Both the position numbers and the translations under genes were made by a program. Under the pieces are notes generated by a model. It was not told the origin of the DNA and did not search any database. It saw nothing but the letters and a program-made list of their open reading frames with translations. 64,000 bases of DNA from Sediminicola luteus (GTDB lineage Bacteria > Bacteroidota > Bacteroidia > Flavobacteriales > Flavobacteriaceae): assembly GCF_002514735.1 (NCBI RefSeq), contig NZ_KZ300476.1:434001-498000 (forward strand), written 5' to 3'. This document shows, piece after piece, positions 8,111-16,382 of the stretch (positions within the stretch are counted from its first letter, which is position 1; each line of letters begins with the position of its first letter).

Positions 8111-8448
8111 TTATCCTTGATATTTGATTTTAATTCGCCTAAAAGATTCCGTAGTTCTGACAACTGTAGAGACAGATTTTTTGGAGCGTGCATGCGCAGA
8201 TGGGAATTTTTGGAAAGCTGGTTTATGTTGTTGCCTATACGGCTCAACTCTACGAACAGTCTCCTATCCTCCGGTGTTACCTTGGTTCTCGGTAGCGGTC
8301 TGCCTATTACTTTTTTTCGGATATAATCCGGTATTCCCATACCCAATGTTGCCGCATTACCAGAGACGATCAGGTATTCATTGACCGTCATCCGAACGTT
8401 GACCCGTATAGCTTTCAATGATTCAATATCCTTTTTTGGCCGTGCCAT
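8107..8448 (-). CDS. mobC: MobC-like relaxosome accessory protein
   Basis: This 113-residue protein begins MARPKKD, followed by an RVNVRMTVNEYLIV ribbon-helix-helix-type segment, and ends with the typical MobC stretch RLFVELSRIGNNINQLSKNSH. Such proteins bind near oriT and help the relaxase melt and nick DNA. Gene order (mobC, then relaxase, with a 4-base overlap) and an adjacent hairpin-rich spacer fit that role. Confidence 0.88.
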   Translation of the reverse strand: MARPKKDIESLKAIRVNVRMTVNEYLIVSGNAATLGMGIPDYIRKKVIGRPLPRTKVTPEDRRLFVELSRIGNNINQLSKNSHLRMHAPKNLSLQLSELRNLLGELKSNIKDK

Positions 8449-8616
8449 AATTCTGGGGTTTGGGGAGGATCCCCAACAAGCCTGCGAACAAAGTGAGCTG
8501 TTTTTGCTTGCAAAAACATGGCTTGCTACGTGACCTCCGATTAACTTATGGCAAACCTAAGGGCAAGTGAAGAAATGGTTTTCGAGTGCTGTACACAAAA
8601 CAGTGTACACCACTTT
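8449..8616 (-). other. Candidate origin of transfer with three hairpins
   Basis: The 168-base noncoding gap in front of mobC contains three perfect inverted repeats: ttgggga/tccccaa at 8460-8476 (3-base loop), gtttttgc/gcaaaaac at 8500-8517 (2-base loop) and tgtacac/gtgtaca at 8590-8609 (6-base loop). Hairpins beside mobC-relaxase genes are the usual layout of oriT. The nick site cannot be identified from sequence alone. The third hairpin could also be a terminator or operator for the operon that ends at 8617. Confidence 0.5.
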
Positions 8617-9102
8617 TTAGGAACAAAGTAACACTTCCTGGTATTTATCTTTAAGAGATTCTGCAGCTGGGGCAATCTGAAAAAACAAGAAACGATAATT
8701 TACCAGATGGGATAGCGCTCTTCTGTAGTTCATTTTTTTACTACCGTTGTCCTCAAAAAACCGGCAAGCATCTTTTGGATGGATTTCATGAGGGGTAGCC
8801 AGTCCATTTAAGGTGCGTTGGGCAAACTCAAAGCGTTGCAGTGCTCTCCTGTTAATTACATCCAAAGATAATTCCTTAGGGTATTCAGGAACATCATAAT
8901 ACAACTCCTCCAAAATGACTATAAATGCCCGTCTTCTTGATAATTTTGGTTTTGAAGGTTTTACTCCAAGTTCCATCTCTATATCGGCGGTAATCTTTTT
9001 GGCCAACTTGACCTGCTCCAAGGTGTAAGTGTTCCCATTGACCATTAGATTAGGCTCCCTTTCGAGTTGGTCCAGGTATGTAAGCAACTTTTTGGCGTTC
9101 AT
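8617..9102 (-). CDS. Unknown protein (161 aa), last gene of the HEPN/AEP operon
   Basis: This product has no family I recognise. It is soluble and mostly helical, with a basic SKPKLSRRRAFIVILEEL segment and aromatic-rich ends. Its ATG overlaps the stop of the upstream gene as TAATG (9102), so it is translationally coupled and belongs to the five-gene unit that begins at 11868. It could be a structural or regulatory part of that unit, or an element maintenance gene placed next to oriT. Confidence 0.7.
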   Translation of the reverse strand: MNAKKLLTYLDQLEREPNLMVNGNTYTLEQVKLAKKITADIEMELGVKPSKPKLSRRRAFIVILEELYYDVPEYPKELSLDVINRRALQRFEFAQRTLNGLATPHEIHPKDACRFFEDNGSKKMNYRRALSHLVNYRFLFFQIAPAAESLKDKYQEVLLCS

Positions 9103-9812
9103 TATCGCTTGGGGCCTTTTCTATTTTGGTTTTTTATGGCTAGGGAGAGGGATTCCCTGAAGGAATTTTTGAGGATACCCATACGCAGGGACATTCCCAA
9201 AAGGTTGCGCTGAACGGAACTGCCCACTACATCATATGTAGTTATATTCAGTTTGTTTTTGGACAACTTGTGCCTTAATACCACAATTAAGAACAGCTTC
9301 TCTTGATTGTCCAGTTTAGTCGTTTGGGTATCTAAGTTTGAGGCGAATAATTCTACAAACTCTTCAAATCCAATTTCGTTATCACTTTTTATTTTCTCTA
9401 ATTCTGTATTGTGTATATCATTGATAAAGTGTTCTATGGCAAATTTTCCGAATTCCCACTTTCGGTATGTGGTTGTAGGGTCTACTAGTTCCATTTCCAC
9501 AAAATCAACAAGCTCTTCATTATCCAGCATGTTTTTAAACCCTAATCCTTCTGTTTGAATGGCAGAAAGTTCTTGTACTACTTCATCCGAAAAATTATTA
9601 ATCAAATGAATAGCAAACTGCTTGGCCATATCCAACATGGGTAAGTTTTTTTCTGCTAATACCTTTAGGAAGGTATCCTTCTGACCTACTTCAAGATTGT
9701 TCTGATGAATAAGATAAACGAACAGATTTTTGAGACCATTAATAATAGCTGTTGAATTATTGTTAGTCGTAGACAAAGAAAAGTCAATAATCTCAATTGT
9801 ATTTTTATTCAT
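9102..9812 (-). CDS. Unknown helical protein (236 aa)
   Basis: This product has no recognised domain. The predicted protein is acidic in the middle (NEELVDFVEMELVD) and basic at the C terminus (NQNRKGPKR), and is largely alpha-helical. It lies 3 bases after the AEP-exonuclease gene and overlaps the next gene by one base, so all are read as one message. No transmembrane segment or catalytic motif is evident. Confidence 0.7.
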   Translation of the reverse strand: MNKNTIEIIDFSLSTTNNNSTAIINGLKNLFVYLIHQNNLEVGQKDTFLKVLAEKNLPMLDMAKQFAIHLINNFSDEVVQELSAIQTEGLGFKNMLDNEELVDFVEMELVDPTTTYRKWEFGKFAIEHFINDIHNTELEKIKSDNEIGFEEFVELFASNLDTQTTKLDNQEKLFLIVVLRHKLSKNKLNITTYDVVGSSVQRNLLGMSLRMGILKNSFRESLSLAIKNQNRKGPKR

Positions 9813-9815
9813 TAT

Positions 9816-11090
9816 TTAATGTATTCTCTTAAGCTTTTCCATATATCCTTTAAATAATAATTCCTTGATGCATTTTGCCAGTATTGTAACATCAGAATTA
9901 GCGTTATGAAACTGCTTAATTTTGTGATTGAAAAGATGCTCAAATAACTCTGTCAATTTAGGATATTTCGGTTCTGGATTTATTTCATTTGAGAACAGTT
10001 TTGTCCCAAATTCCATTGTGCAAAATTTTTCCAAACCATCGAAATTAAAGTCAATCTGATATTTGTGAAATTCGTTTTCCAGGACAGATAAATCAAATTT
10101 TAAATTATGTGCTGAAATGATTTTGCAATGTTTTAAATCATAAGTCATATCCAGAAAAACATCCGAAGGTTTTTTTCCAATCCTTTTAATGATAGAAGGA
10201 TTTAACTTATTGACTTTAAACGCATCAGAATTTTCTTTAAAATCCGAATTTACTAATTCTGTGGTCTTTTTATAAACAACTCCTTTAGTGTCCATTATCA
10301 TCCACGAAACTTGAACAATGTTAGGGAATTCTCCATTTTTTATTAGACCATCGGTTTCTATATCAAATAAGAAAAATAAGTTCTCTTCTATTTTGGAAAG
10401 GTCAATTAAGTTAATGTTATTGGGTAATTTGACATTTCTATGTTTTTCTTTTGAAAGTGAGAAATATACTTTTTTCTTTTCTATTTCCGAGATATTTAAA
10501 AATAGACTTTCAATAATTTTAAATTTATTGATATTTATAAAATTTGGTTTCTCTATTGGAAATTTACAATTGGTAAAACTATAATTTGAACCAGATTTAT
10601 GAAGGGAATTAGGTAGGACAATATGTGTACTCCACAGTAATTCTATTTTTTCAAATAAAGCTGTATTATCTAAATTAGGTGGATATGATGAGGCAACTTG
10701 GTCTTCCTCTAAGACTTCGATTAAGTCAGAAAAAAAGTATATGTGATATCCGTCTAAACTTCCAGTTCTTACAACCCATTCATAATTTTTTGGAAGTCCT
10801 AAAATAATTAATAAATCCTCAATAAATTCGTAATTGGAACAACCGTCAATGTCTAAAATATGTAGGTTTTCAAATCCAGCTATCGTTCCAATTCCCACAG
10901 CATTATCCCAATCATAACTCTCAAGTTCTTCAATTTTTTGTCGTGTATTTTTGAGATGCTTCCATTCGTGGTAAGGACCTTTGAGAATATTCGCATCATA
11001 AAAATTATGTTCTGTAATGTAGTTAGTAATACAAGTGATATTAAAACCTAGTTTGAACAAGTGTTTTCCTAAAATTTCAATTTCGGTCAT
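9816..11090 (-). CDS. Archaeo-eukaryotic-type primase-polymerase fused to a DEDDh 3'-5' exonuclease
   Basis: This 424-residue protein has two enzyme domains. Residues ~1-175 match the bifunctional primase/polymerase (AEP) fold: WDNAVGIGTIAG, the metal motif LDIDG (D80, D82), VRTGSLDGYHIYF (H116) and LPNSLHKSGSNY (H164). Residues ~238-415 match a DnaQ-like exonuclease: FDIETDGL (D243, E245), SAHNLKFD (D333) and FHNANSDV (H395, D400). The ATG at 11090 was chosen because it overlaps the upstream stop as ATGA. An ATG 11 codons earlier (11123) is possible. The fusion would join priming or synthesis with proofreading or trimming in one chain. Its HEPN-containing operon suggests defence or element maintenance. 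Confidence 0.82.
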   Translation of the reverse strand: MTEIEILGKHLFKLGFNITCITNYITEHNFYDANILKGPYHEWKHLKNTRQKIEELESYDWDNAVGIGTIAGFENLHILDIDGCSNYEFIEDLLIILGLPKNYEWVVRTGSLDGYHIYFFSDLIEVLEEDQVASSYPPNLDNTALFEKIELLWSTHIVLPNSLHKSGSNYSFTNCKFPIEKPNFININKFKIIESLFLNISEIEKKKVYFSLSKEKHRNVKLPNNINLIDLSKIEENLFFLFDIETDGLIKNGEFPNIVQVSWMIMDTKGVVYKKTTELVNSDFKENSDAFKVNKLNPSIIKRIGKKPSDVFLDMTYDLKHCKIISAHNLKFDLSVLENEFHKYQIDFNFDGLEKFCTMEFGTKLFSNEINPEPKYPKLTELFEHLFNHKIKQFHNANSDVTILAKCIKELLFKGYMEKLKRIH

Positions 11091-11395
11091 ATCAGTTTTT
11101 TGCTTAATAAAATTTCTAAACAATTGAATACTTTATCATAATCATTTTCACTATTTACAAATAATTGTATTTCGTTTTCAGCTTTATTAAAGTTGTTTGG
11201 ATAAATCTTTATTAATTCTTGGATGTGCTTTTCATTATTAATAATGAACCACCTTGGCAACCAATCAAAATAGTTGGTAAAAAAATAAAAAAACCAAGCA
11301 TTGTCGACATAATCTATTTCTTCCTGTAATGCCAACCATTCAAAGAATAGATTACAGCTTTTAGGATAGTTCTTTTTAAAAATTGTATAATTCAT
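11087..11395 (-). CDS. Unknown small protein (102 aa)
   Basis: This small aromatic-rich protein (WFFYFFTNYFDWLPRWFI in the middle) has an acidic C-terminal helix. I recognise no family. It overlaps the upstream HEPN-like gene (ATGA at 11392-11395) and the downstream AEP-exonuclease gene (ATGA at 11087-11090). Such coupling suggests fixed stoichiometry or complex formation with one or both neighbours. Confidence 0.7.
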   Translation of the reverse strand: MNYTIFKKNYPKSCNLFFEWLALQEEIDYVDNAWFFYFFTNYFDWLPRWFIINNEKHIQELIKIYPNNFNKAENEIQLFVNSENDYDKVFNCLEILLSKKLI

Positions 11396-11868
11396 TCCTT
11401 TTCCAATTTTTCAATCTGCTTAACTATATTATTAGCTATTATTGAAGCATTTTTTATTAATACGAAATTACGTTCATATTGATTTTCAGAAACTTCAAAT
11501 TTTCCATAATGAGTTATATTATCCCGAATTGTTTGTAAAAGCTCATAAAGTGCTCGCTCTAAACTTTTATTGTAATTGTGCTGCTCATTCTTTTTTAGGA
11601 TTTCTTTTCTTAAAAAATCGGTTGAATTTTTGACTTTAGGTCGAACATTAAAATTGTTGGCATTGGATTTTATATAATCTAGTCTTATTATTTCCGCTAT
11701 TTCATTTTGACAAATTTCCGTTGCATTTGTTGTTTTAGCCACAAAATCTAGATAATTACCACTTTTATATTTATTTCGTCCATAATTTTCGATATAAGTA
11801 TAGGAATCACGAAAATTATCTCTGTAATTTCGGTATTCGCCTGATACTTTTTCTTGAAATTCTCTCAT
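11392..11868 (-). CDS. HEPN-like protein (possible RNase)
   Basis: This 158-residue helical protein carries a C-terminal IRDNITHYGKF motif (R115, H120), which fits the R-x4-6-H active site of HEPN ribonucleases and resembles the RNNxxHGGK signature of small HEPN proteins. The surrounding LERALYELLQ and FVLIKNASIIANNIV helices fit the four-helix HEPN bundle. HEPN proteins often act as RNA-cleaving toxins in defence systems. It heads a coupled operon with an unknown protein and the AEP-exonuclease. The family call rests on the motif and helix pattern only. Confidence 0.55.
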   Translation of the reverse strand: MREFQEKVSGEYRNYRDNFRDSYTYIENYGRNKYKSGNYLDFVAKTTNATEICQNEIAEIIRLDYIKSNANNFNVRPKVKNSTDFLRKEILKKNEQHNYNKSLERALYELLQTIRDNITHYGKFEVSENQYERNFVLIKNASIIANNIVKQIEKLEKE

Positions 11869-11951
11869 TTTTTTAAAATTAAGGACAACGAATTGTTTGC
11901 GCTATCATGGCTGACGATGGCAAGTCGTACACTATACACTTTTACCGTGCT

Positions 11952-14093
11952 TTATTCTTCTTGTTCATCAGGTTCACCATTGGAAGGTTTGTATTTTTCA
12001 CCTTTTTCCCATGCCTCAGCAATTTTTTTATAATTAGGAAAGTCTACTGGCGAGTCCATTGTCCAATTTTCCACGAATTTCGGGTTATTACTATTAGGTC
12101 TTGGGTCCGCATTATTCATTCTCGCTTGAACAGGAGTCCTAACTGCATCCCCCATAATTACAACGTGCTGTTGCGGTAAAATGGGTAGTTGTTGTAAAAT
12201 ATCTTCGTTGGCAGCAGAAACTAGTTGTCGCACATACTTTTGGTCTTCCGGGTTTTGCAACCTATGAATAATAAAGGAGTTGCATTGTGATAATACTGTC
12301 TTTGATAATTCCGAAGGGCGTTGACTAGAAACAAGTAGAGAAATACCATATTTACGTCCTTCTCTCGCAATACGTTCAAACACTTTTTTAGCTATTGACT
12401 CTCTTTCACCTCTATTTTTCTCTGGGATATAATTTTGCGCTTCTTCCAAAGCTATAACCATTGGAAGTTTTCCTCTATCACTTTCAGGAAAACGAGATAC
12501 AAAGTCTAAAATAAGCCGACCAATTAATCCTGTTATTGTTTCTAAAACTTCATAAGGCAATAAAGACATATCAATAATTGTAACTTGACTTGGTTTGTCT
12601 TCAAGAAGTTTTTCAATTTCTTCTTTGCCTAACTGTTTCTCATAAAAATCAGTAAATAAGTCTGTCTGTTCACTATTATATACTTTGCAAAAATCACCTA
12701 GAATAAAAGCAATGAATTTTGCCAAAGCACTAAGAATTTCGTCTGGCTGATTTAAGAGCAAAGGCCGTGAAATTCTTTCGTCACCCAAATATGATTGTAA
12801 TCTTAACCTAAGAGTTGAAACAAACTCCCTTAGTCTATTTCCTGAATTTTCTTGTTCATTGATAGCTTCATCAAAAAACCTTGTAATTAAGTCTTGAAAA
12901 TTAAACCAAATCGGCAGGTCAATATTTTTTTCAATTGCTATCTGCTCAACGTTTTGTGAACTAGAATATTCCAAATGCTTATTTTCTAGCTCTTCTAAAG
13001 CGTCTTTCTCATCTGCGATACTGTTGTTTGCGCCAAGTGTTAGTAGAGCATTTTGGATATCAGTTAAAAGTTGATTCCCATTTGGAGTAATTGAGTTTGC
13101 TAAGCCAATAATTTCATTATCGGCCTTATAATTCCAATTTCCATAGCTTTGGGTGCATTTTTTCTTCTTAATATCGTCTGGGGAGGCATCAAAGAGATTA
13201 AGTACACCTCTTTCAGTGAATTTGTCAAGAATAGGTTTTTCTTCAACTTCTTTCTGGTTTTTTGCTAATCCTAAAGCCCTTTTAAAAACTGGAGCTTGAG
13301 TGCCTGAAGTAGGTTCAAAGAGGTAGTCAAAATCAGCAAAATTCATAAACCAAAAAGGAACTTTCATCCCATCTTTATCGATATGGAATGGGTTAACTAA
13401 TTCAAGATGTTTGTATGGTGCTTCTTTCGTTCCTTGAAATGCTTGTTTGTATTCTCCATTGGTGTCAAATATTATGACATGAGCATTTTTCAGCTTCTTC
13501 CCGTTGTAATCAAAATCGAACATGCTTTGAATGATAGATGCAAACGTGCAAGATTTACCTGAACCCGTATTACCCAGTATTGCGGCATGTTTACCGAAAA
13601 ATTTATCTGGATTAATCTTGATTTTATAATCAGAGAATGTAGGTGAAGTTCCTACAGGTAAATAATAATCATCTTCAAAATTTATTTCTTCTGTGTCTTC
13701 CTTGCTCTTCTGGTCAAAGATATTATCCAAGTCTTGGCTTGTAACATACCAAACAGGGTTGTCGAGTATAGGGTAATTATAGACTCCTTGAATATATTTT
13801 CCACTATTCTCAATGGTTCCAATCATGGTTGCCACTAAATACCTAGCAGATTTCGTTAAAAAAATGGCCTCTTTATTTTTTCCAATTTCAGTTTCGTCAA
13901 TTGCTCGAACACTTGTTACCATGGCAACAATTTTATCTGCACCGATTGGTATTATTATGTAGGAATTTATTCTTGCGACTTCAAAAATATCTTCATAGCC
14001 ACTTTTATAAAGACTTTTTAAATCATCATCTAGTCGGATGTATGCCCTAAAGCTGTCAACAGAAATCACTTTACCGATAGTCCTTTCACTCAT
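11952..14093 (-). CDS. herA: HerA-family ATPase (SIR2-HerA defence system)
   Basis: This 713-residue HerA/FtsK-like translocase has an N-terminal HAS-barrel-like region, Walker A GNTGSGKS (174-181), Walker B VIALEEAQNYIPE (~546-557) and a downstream REGRKYGISLLVSSQRPSELS sensor/arginine segment. It starts 2 bases after the SIR2 gene stops, on the same strand. HerA hexamers assemble with SIR2 NADases in a known anti-phage system that depletes NAD or cuts nucleic acid on infection. The 83 bases after its stop separate it from the HEPN operon, so readthrough is possible. Confidence 0.93.
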   Translation of the reverse strand: MSERTIGKVISVDSFRAYIRLDDDLKSLYKSGYEDIFEVARINSYIIIPIGADKIVAMVTSVRAIDETEIGKNKEAIFLTKSARYLVATMIGTIENSGKYIQGVYNYPILDNPVWYVTSQDLDNIFDQKSKEDTEEINFEDDYYLPVGTSPTFSDYKIKINPDKFFGKHAAILGNTGSGKSCTFASIIQSMFDFDYNGKKLKNAHVIIFDTNGEYKQAFQGTKEAPYKHLELVNPFHIDKDGMKVPFWFMNFADFDYLFEPTSGTQAPVFKRALGLAKNQKEVEEKPILDKFTERGVLNLFDASPDDIKKKKCTQSYGNWNYKADNEIIGLANSITPNGNQLLTDIQNALLTLGANNSIADEKDALEELENKHLEYSSSQNVEQIAIEKNIDLPIWFNFQDLITRFFDEAINEQENSGNRLREFVSTLRLRLQSYLGDERISRPLLLNQPDEILSALAKFIAFILGDFCKVYNSEQTDLFTDFYEKQLGKEEIEKLLEDKPSQVTIIDMSLLPYEVLETITGLIGRLILDFVSRFPESDRGKLPMVIALEEAQNYIPEKNRGERESIAKKVFERIAREGRKYGISLLVSSQRPSELSKTVLSQCNSFIIHRLQNPEDQKYVRQLVSAANEDILQQLPILPQQHVVIMGDAVRTPVQARMNNADPRPNSNNPKFVENWTMDSPVDFPNYKKIAEAWEKGEKYKPSNGEPDEQEE

Positions 14094-14095
14094 TC

Positions 14096-15544
14096 TTATT
14101 CGGCTTTAGTTGGTTCAGTATTAGACGACTTTGAACTTAACAGTTCATTCAAAGTATTTGCAACATTTTCATTATTGTCAATATTGTTAAAATTTGGCAT
14201 TAGAGTGTCTGCAAAAGTTAAGAAGTCACCAAAGAACTCTCCTTCAAGTATTATGATTCTTGGGTCATTAAGTTCTTTTAGGTTTTGAATGTATTCGTTC
14301 CTTGTACCTTGAAAGTCGATTACAATAAGTGTGAACGTAGGGTTCGATAATGCCTGATAGATAATATCGTTAAAATGGTCATCACCAAAAGAATACCCAA
14401 CAGTTATAAGTACTGATTGAGATTGGGTTATCGTTGAGGCAAATTGTCTAAATAGTTCTGAATATGGAAGGTCGAGTGTGTACGACTTTTTTACTGCTGA
14501 TGGATAAATAATGATTTCTCCTTTTTTCCTTAGTGACTCTATCAATTCTAGTGGCTTCTCTTCAATACCATAAAGGTTATTCGCATCCCGAGATTCTGAA
14601 TTGACCCATGATAATGAGCCGTGAAGCTTATAATATCTTACAACTTTCTCTATTCGTTGTACTTTACCAGAAGTAGTAGAACCAGGGTAGAAAATATCGT
14701 ATTCAAATGTTTCTGGTTTGAAGAACCTTTTATGGAATCCTGAAAACCCATCTATATAATGAACTCCTAGCTTATCAAAAGCATATTCAAAAGCCAAGTC
14801 GTAATTGGCAGTAAAAATATTGGCTCGCCTCAAATTCAAAGGTCTTTGGAGAAGAGCCTTTAAGAATTTTTCATGAAATATATACTTGCTTCTTGACTCA
14901 AGTAATTCACCTTGTGCTTTTTCTTTCGGGAATTGGCTAGCTTTTTTTCTATCAATTATTGTTTGAGAAACAGGTCTATTCTCTAGATTACATACATTGA
15001 ATAATCCTTCTTTTATCGCAGTAATTAATTCAGCATACTTATCAGTTCTTGCTTTACTCTTATCTTCACTAAAGACAAAATCTGTCGCGATTAAGAAGTT
15101 TAAAACCTTTTCATATTCAATAGCTATTTCCTTTGATTCAATATCACGGACAATATCATCTTCAATCTCAAATTTCCACTTTCTCTTGTCTTCAAAAGTT
15201 TGAGTATCACCTATAAGGTGAGCCTTACCATATTTTAATAACTCTCCCTGAAGTTGCTTAATCACAAAAGCGAAATGAGAATAAATTCCTGTTCCCTCAG
15301 GGTCTTGTTCTTTAATATAATTCTCTACTTCCAAAGGGAAATTTCTGATTGCTACGGCTCCCAAGTGAATTGATGTTCCTGAACCAAAAAGAAAACTAAC
15401 ATTGTCTAATTCAAGGTAATTTTTGAGCATTAACTTGATTTTATCAATGATTTTCCCTTGGTCTAAGTTTTCAGCTATCCAATCAGCTAACTTGTCTGTA
15501 CTTCCAAAGAGCACTCTATTTTTTGCTGGGTCAAAATGTGTCAT
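14096..15544 (-). CDS. SIR2-domain NADase (SIR2-HerA defence system)
   Basis: This 482-residue protein has the SIR2_2 landmarks: the NAD-binding glycine motif FLFGSGTS (51-58), TANYDLAFE (245-253; N247), the catalytic-type histidine in YKLHGSLSW (H308) and GYSFGDDHFND (383-393). These SIR2 proteins act as NAD+ hydrolases in abortive-infection systems rather than as deacetylases. It is the first gene of a two-gene unit with herA, and the MITE-like palindromic element lies just upstream. Confidence 0.92.
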   Translation of the reverse strand: MTHFDPAKNRVLFGSTDKLADWIAENLDQGKIIDKIKLMLKNYLELDNVSFLFGSGTSIHLGAVAIRNFPLEVENYIKEQDPEGTGIYSHFAFVIKQLQGELLKYGKAHLIGDTQTFEDKRKWKFEIEDDIVRDIESKEIAIEYEKVLNFLIATDFVFSEDKSKARTDKYAELITAIKEGLFNVCNLENRPVSQTIIDRKKASQFPKEKAQGELLESRSKYIFHEKFLKALLQRPLNLRRANIFTANYDLAFEYAFDKLGVHYIDGFSGFHKRFFKPETFEYDIFYPGSTTSGKVQRIEKVVRYYKLHGSLSWVNSESRDANNLYGIEEKPLELIESLRKKGEIIIYPSAVKKSYTLDLPYSELFRQFASTITQSQSVLITVGYSFGDDHFNDIIYQALSNPTFTLIVIDFQGTRNEYIQNLKELNDPRIIILEGEFFGDFLTFADTLMPNFNNIDNNENVANTLNELLSSKSSNTEPTKAE

Positions 15545-15593
15545 TTAGTTCCGTTTTTTTATCTCTTTTTTGGTCATTAAGCACAACTTTGGA

Positions 15594-15769
15594 TTTAACC
15601 CGGATTATGCACTAGAAAAGCTTTTACAGCAAAAAATCGCTTCAAAATAAAACACTACACTGTGTTTTCAATTTCACCATAGCGGTGCTATGCCAAAAAT
15701 TCCAAACCACTTTATTTTATTGCGCTTATCACCTTCACGACACTCCCCTTATGCATATTCCGGGTTTAA
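15594..15769 (+). mobile_element. MITE-like palindromic element with no gene
   Basis: Imperfect terminal inverted repeats (16 of 18 matching: tttaacccggattatgca at 15594-15611 and tgcatattccgggtttaa at 15752-15769) bound 176 bases without a reading frame. Inside are perfect hairpins: aaaacac/gtgtttt (15649-15668), catagc/gctatg (15678-15692) and the palindrome aaaagctttt. This suggests a non-autonomous transposable or structured repeat unit. The remaining 126 bases before the next gene show nothing else. Confidence 0.55.
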
Positions 15770-15895
15770 TTATATAAGATATGACCTACATGCCCTAAAA
15801 TAATCATAAATCAGTTAGTATAGAAAGCTTACTTGGTTAAGCCATTTAATTAATAGCAAATAATGATATTTATAAAAAAAGAGGTGAGAAATTTA

Positions 15896-16135
15896 CTATC
15901 TACCAATAAAGGACAACTGCCTTGACAGCCAACACCCCCAAACTGCCACCTCAAAAGCAGCAAATAGCCAAAGAAGTCCAAATATGCCGGGAATGGACAA
16001 GAGTACAATTAGAAAAGCAATCAAAGGTAACCTAGATATTCGCTTTAGCCGATAAAGCCCCAAAAGCAATAAGAATAGAAAACAGATAAAACCCAATAAC
16101 GAAAATTTTTGTAGTAATAGATCAAAGGTCAACAT
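15896..16135 (-). CDS. Small membrane protein (79 aa)
   Basis: This product has two strongly hydrophobic segments (residues ~12-27 and ~37-63) separated by a basic loop RLKRISRLP, typical of a two-helix inner-membrane protein. No family is recognised. It stands alone between the MITE-like repeat and the methylase-helicase gene. It could be a small accessory protein of the element; coding status is moderately supported by its composition. Confidence 0.45.
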   Translation of the reverse strand: MLTFDLLLQKFSLLGFICFLFLLLLGLYRLKRISRLPLIAFLIVLLSIPGIFGLLWLFAAFEVAVWGCWLSRQLSFIGR

Positions 16136-16317
16136 GATTTTATATTTGGATATCCTTCAAATTATACAATGACCATCAGAATATCGGCCATATAACTGGT
16201 TAAATCCACCTTTGTCTTCTTTCCCCTAGCCATAAGCGCCCCCAGGCGCAACTGTTAAGAATGTAAGAAGTATGTTGCTCAGAGCTCGTTAAAAAATATT
16301 TTATGGGCAGGGAAAGG

Positions 16318-16343
16318 AAAAGGTTGATACGCGACAACCTTTT
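16318..16343 (-). terminator. Hairpin after the methylase-helicase gene
   Basis: Perfect 9-base stem aaaaggttg/caacctttt with an 8-base loop, about 40 bases beyond the stop of the large minus-strand gene. It could terminate in either direction. The rest of the 247-base gap also has a small gcgcc/ggcgc hairpin at 16236-16249. Confidence 0.45.
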
Positions 16344-16382
16344 GGGTCAAAAAATATTGCAACTAATAGCTAGCATTAAGGA

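Noticed and set aside
11907-12179. Plus-strand reading frame over the end of herA
   Set aside because: It is opposite a well supported HerA frame and has a composition unlike a real protein.
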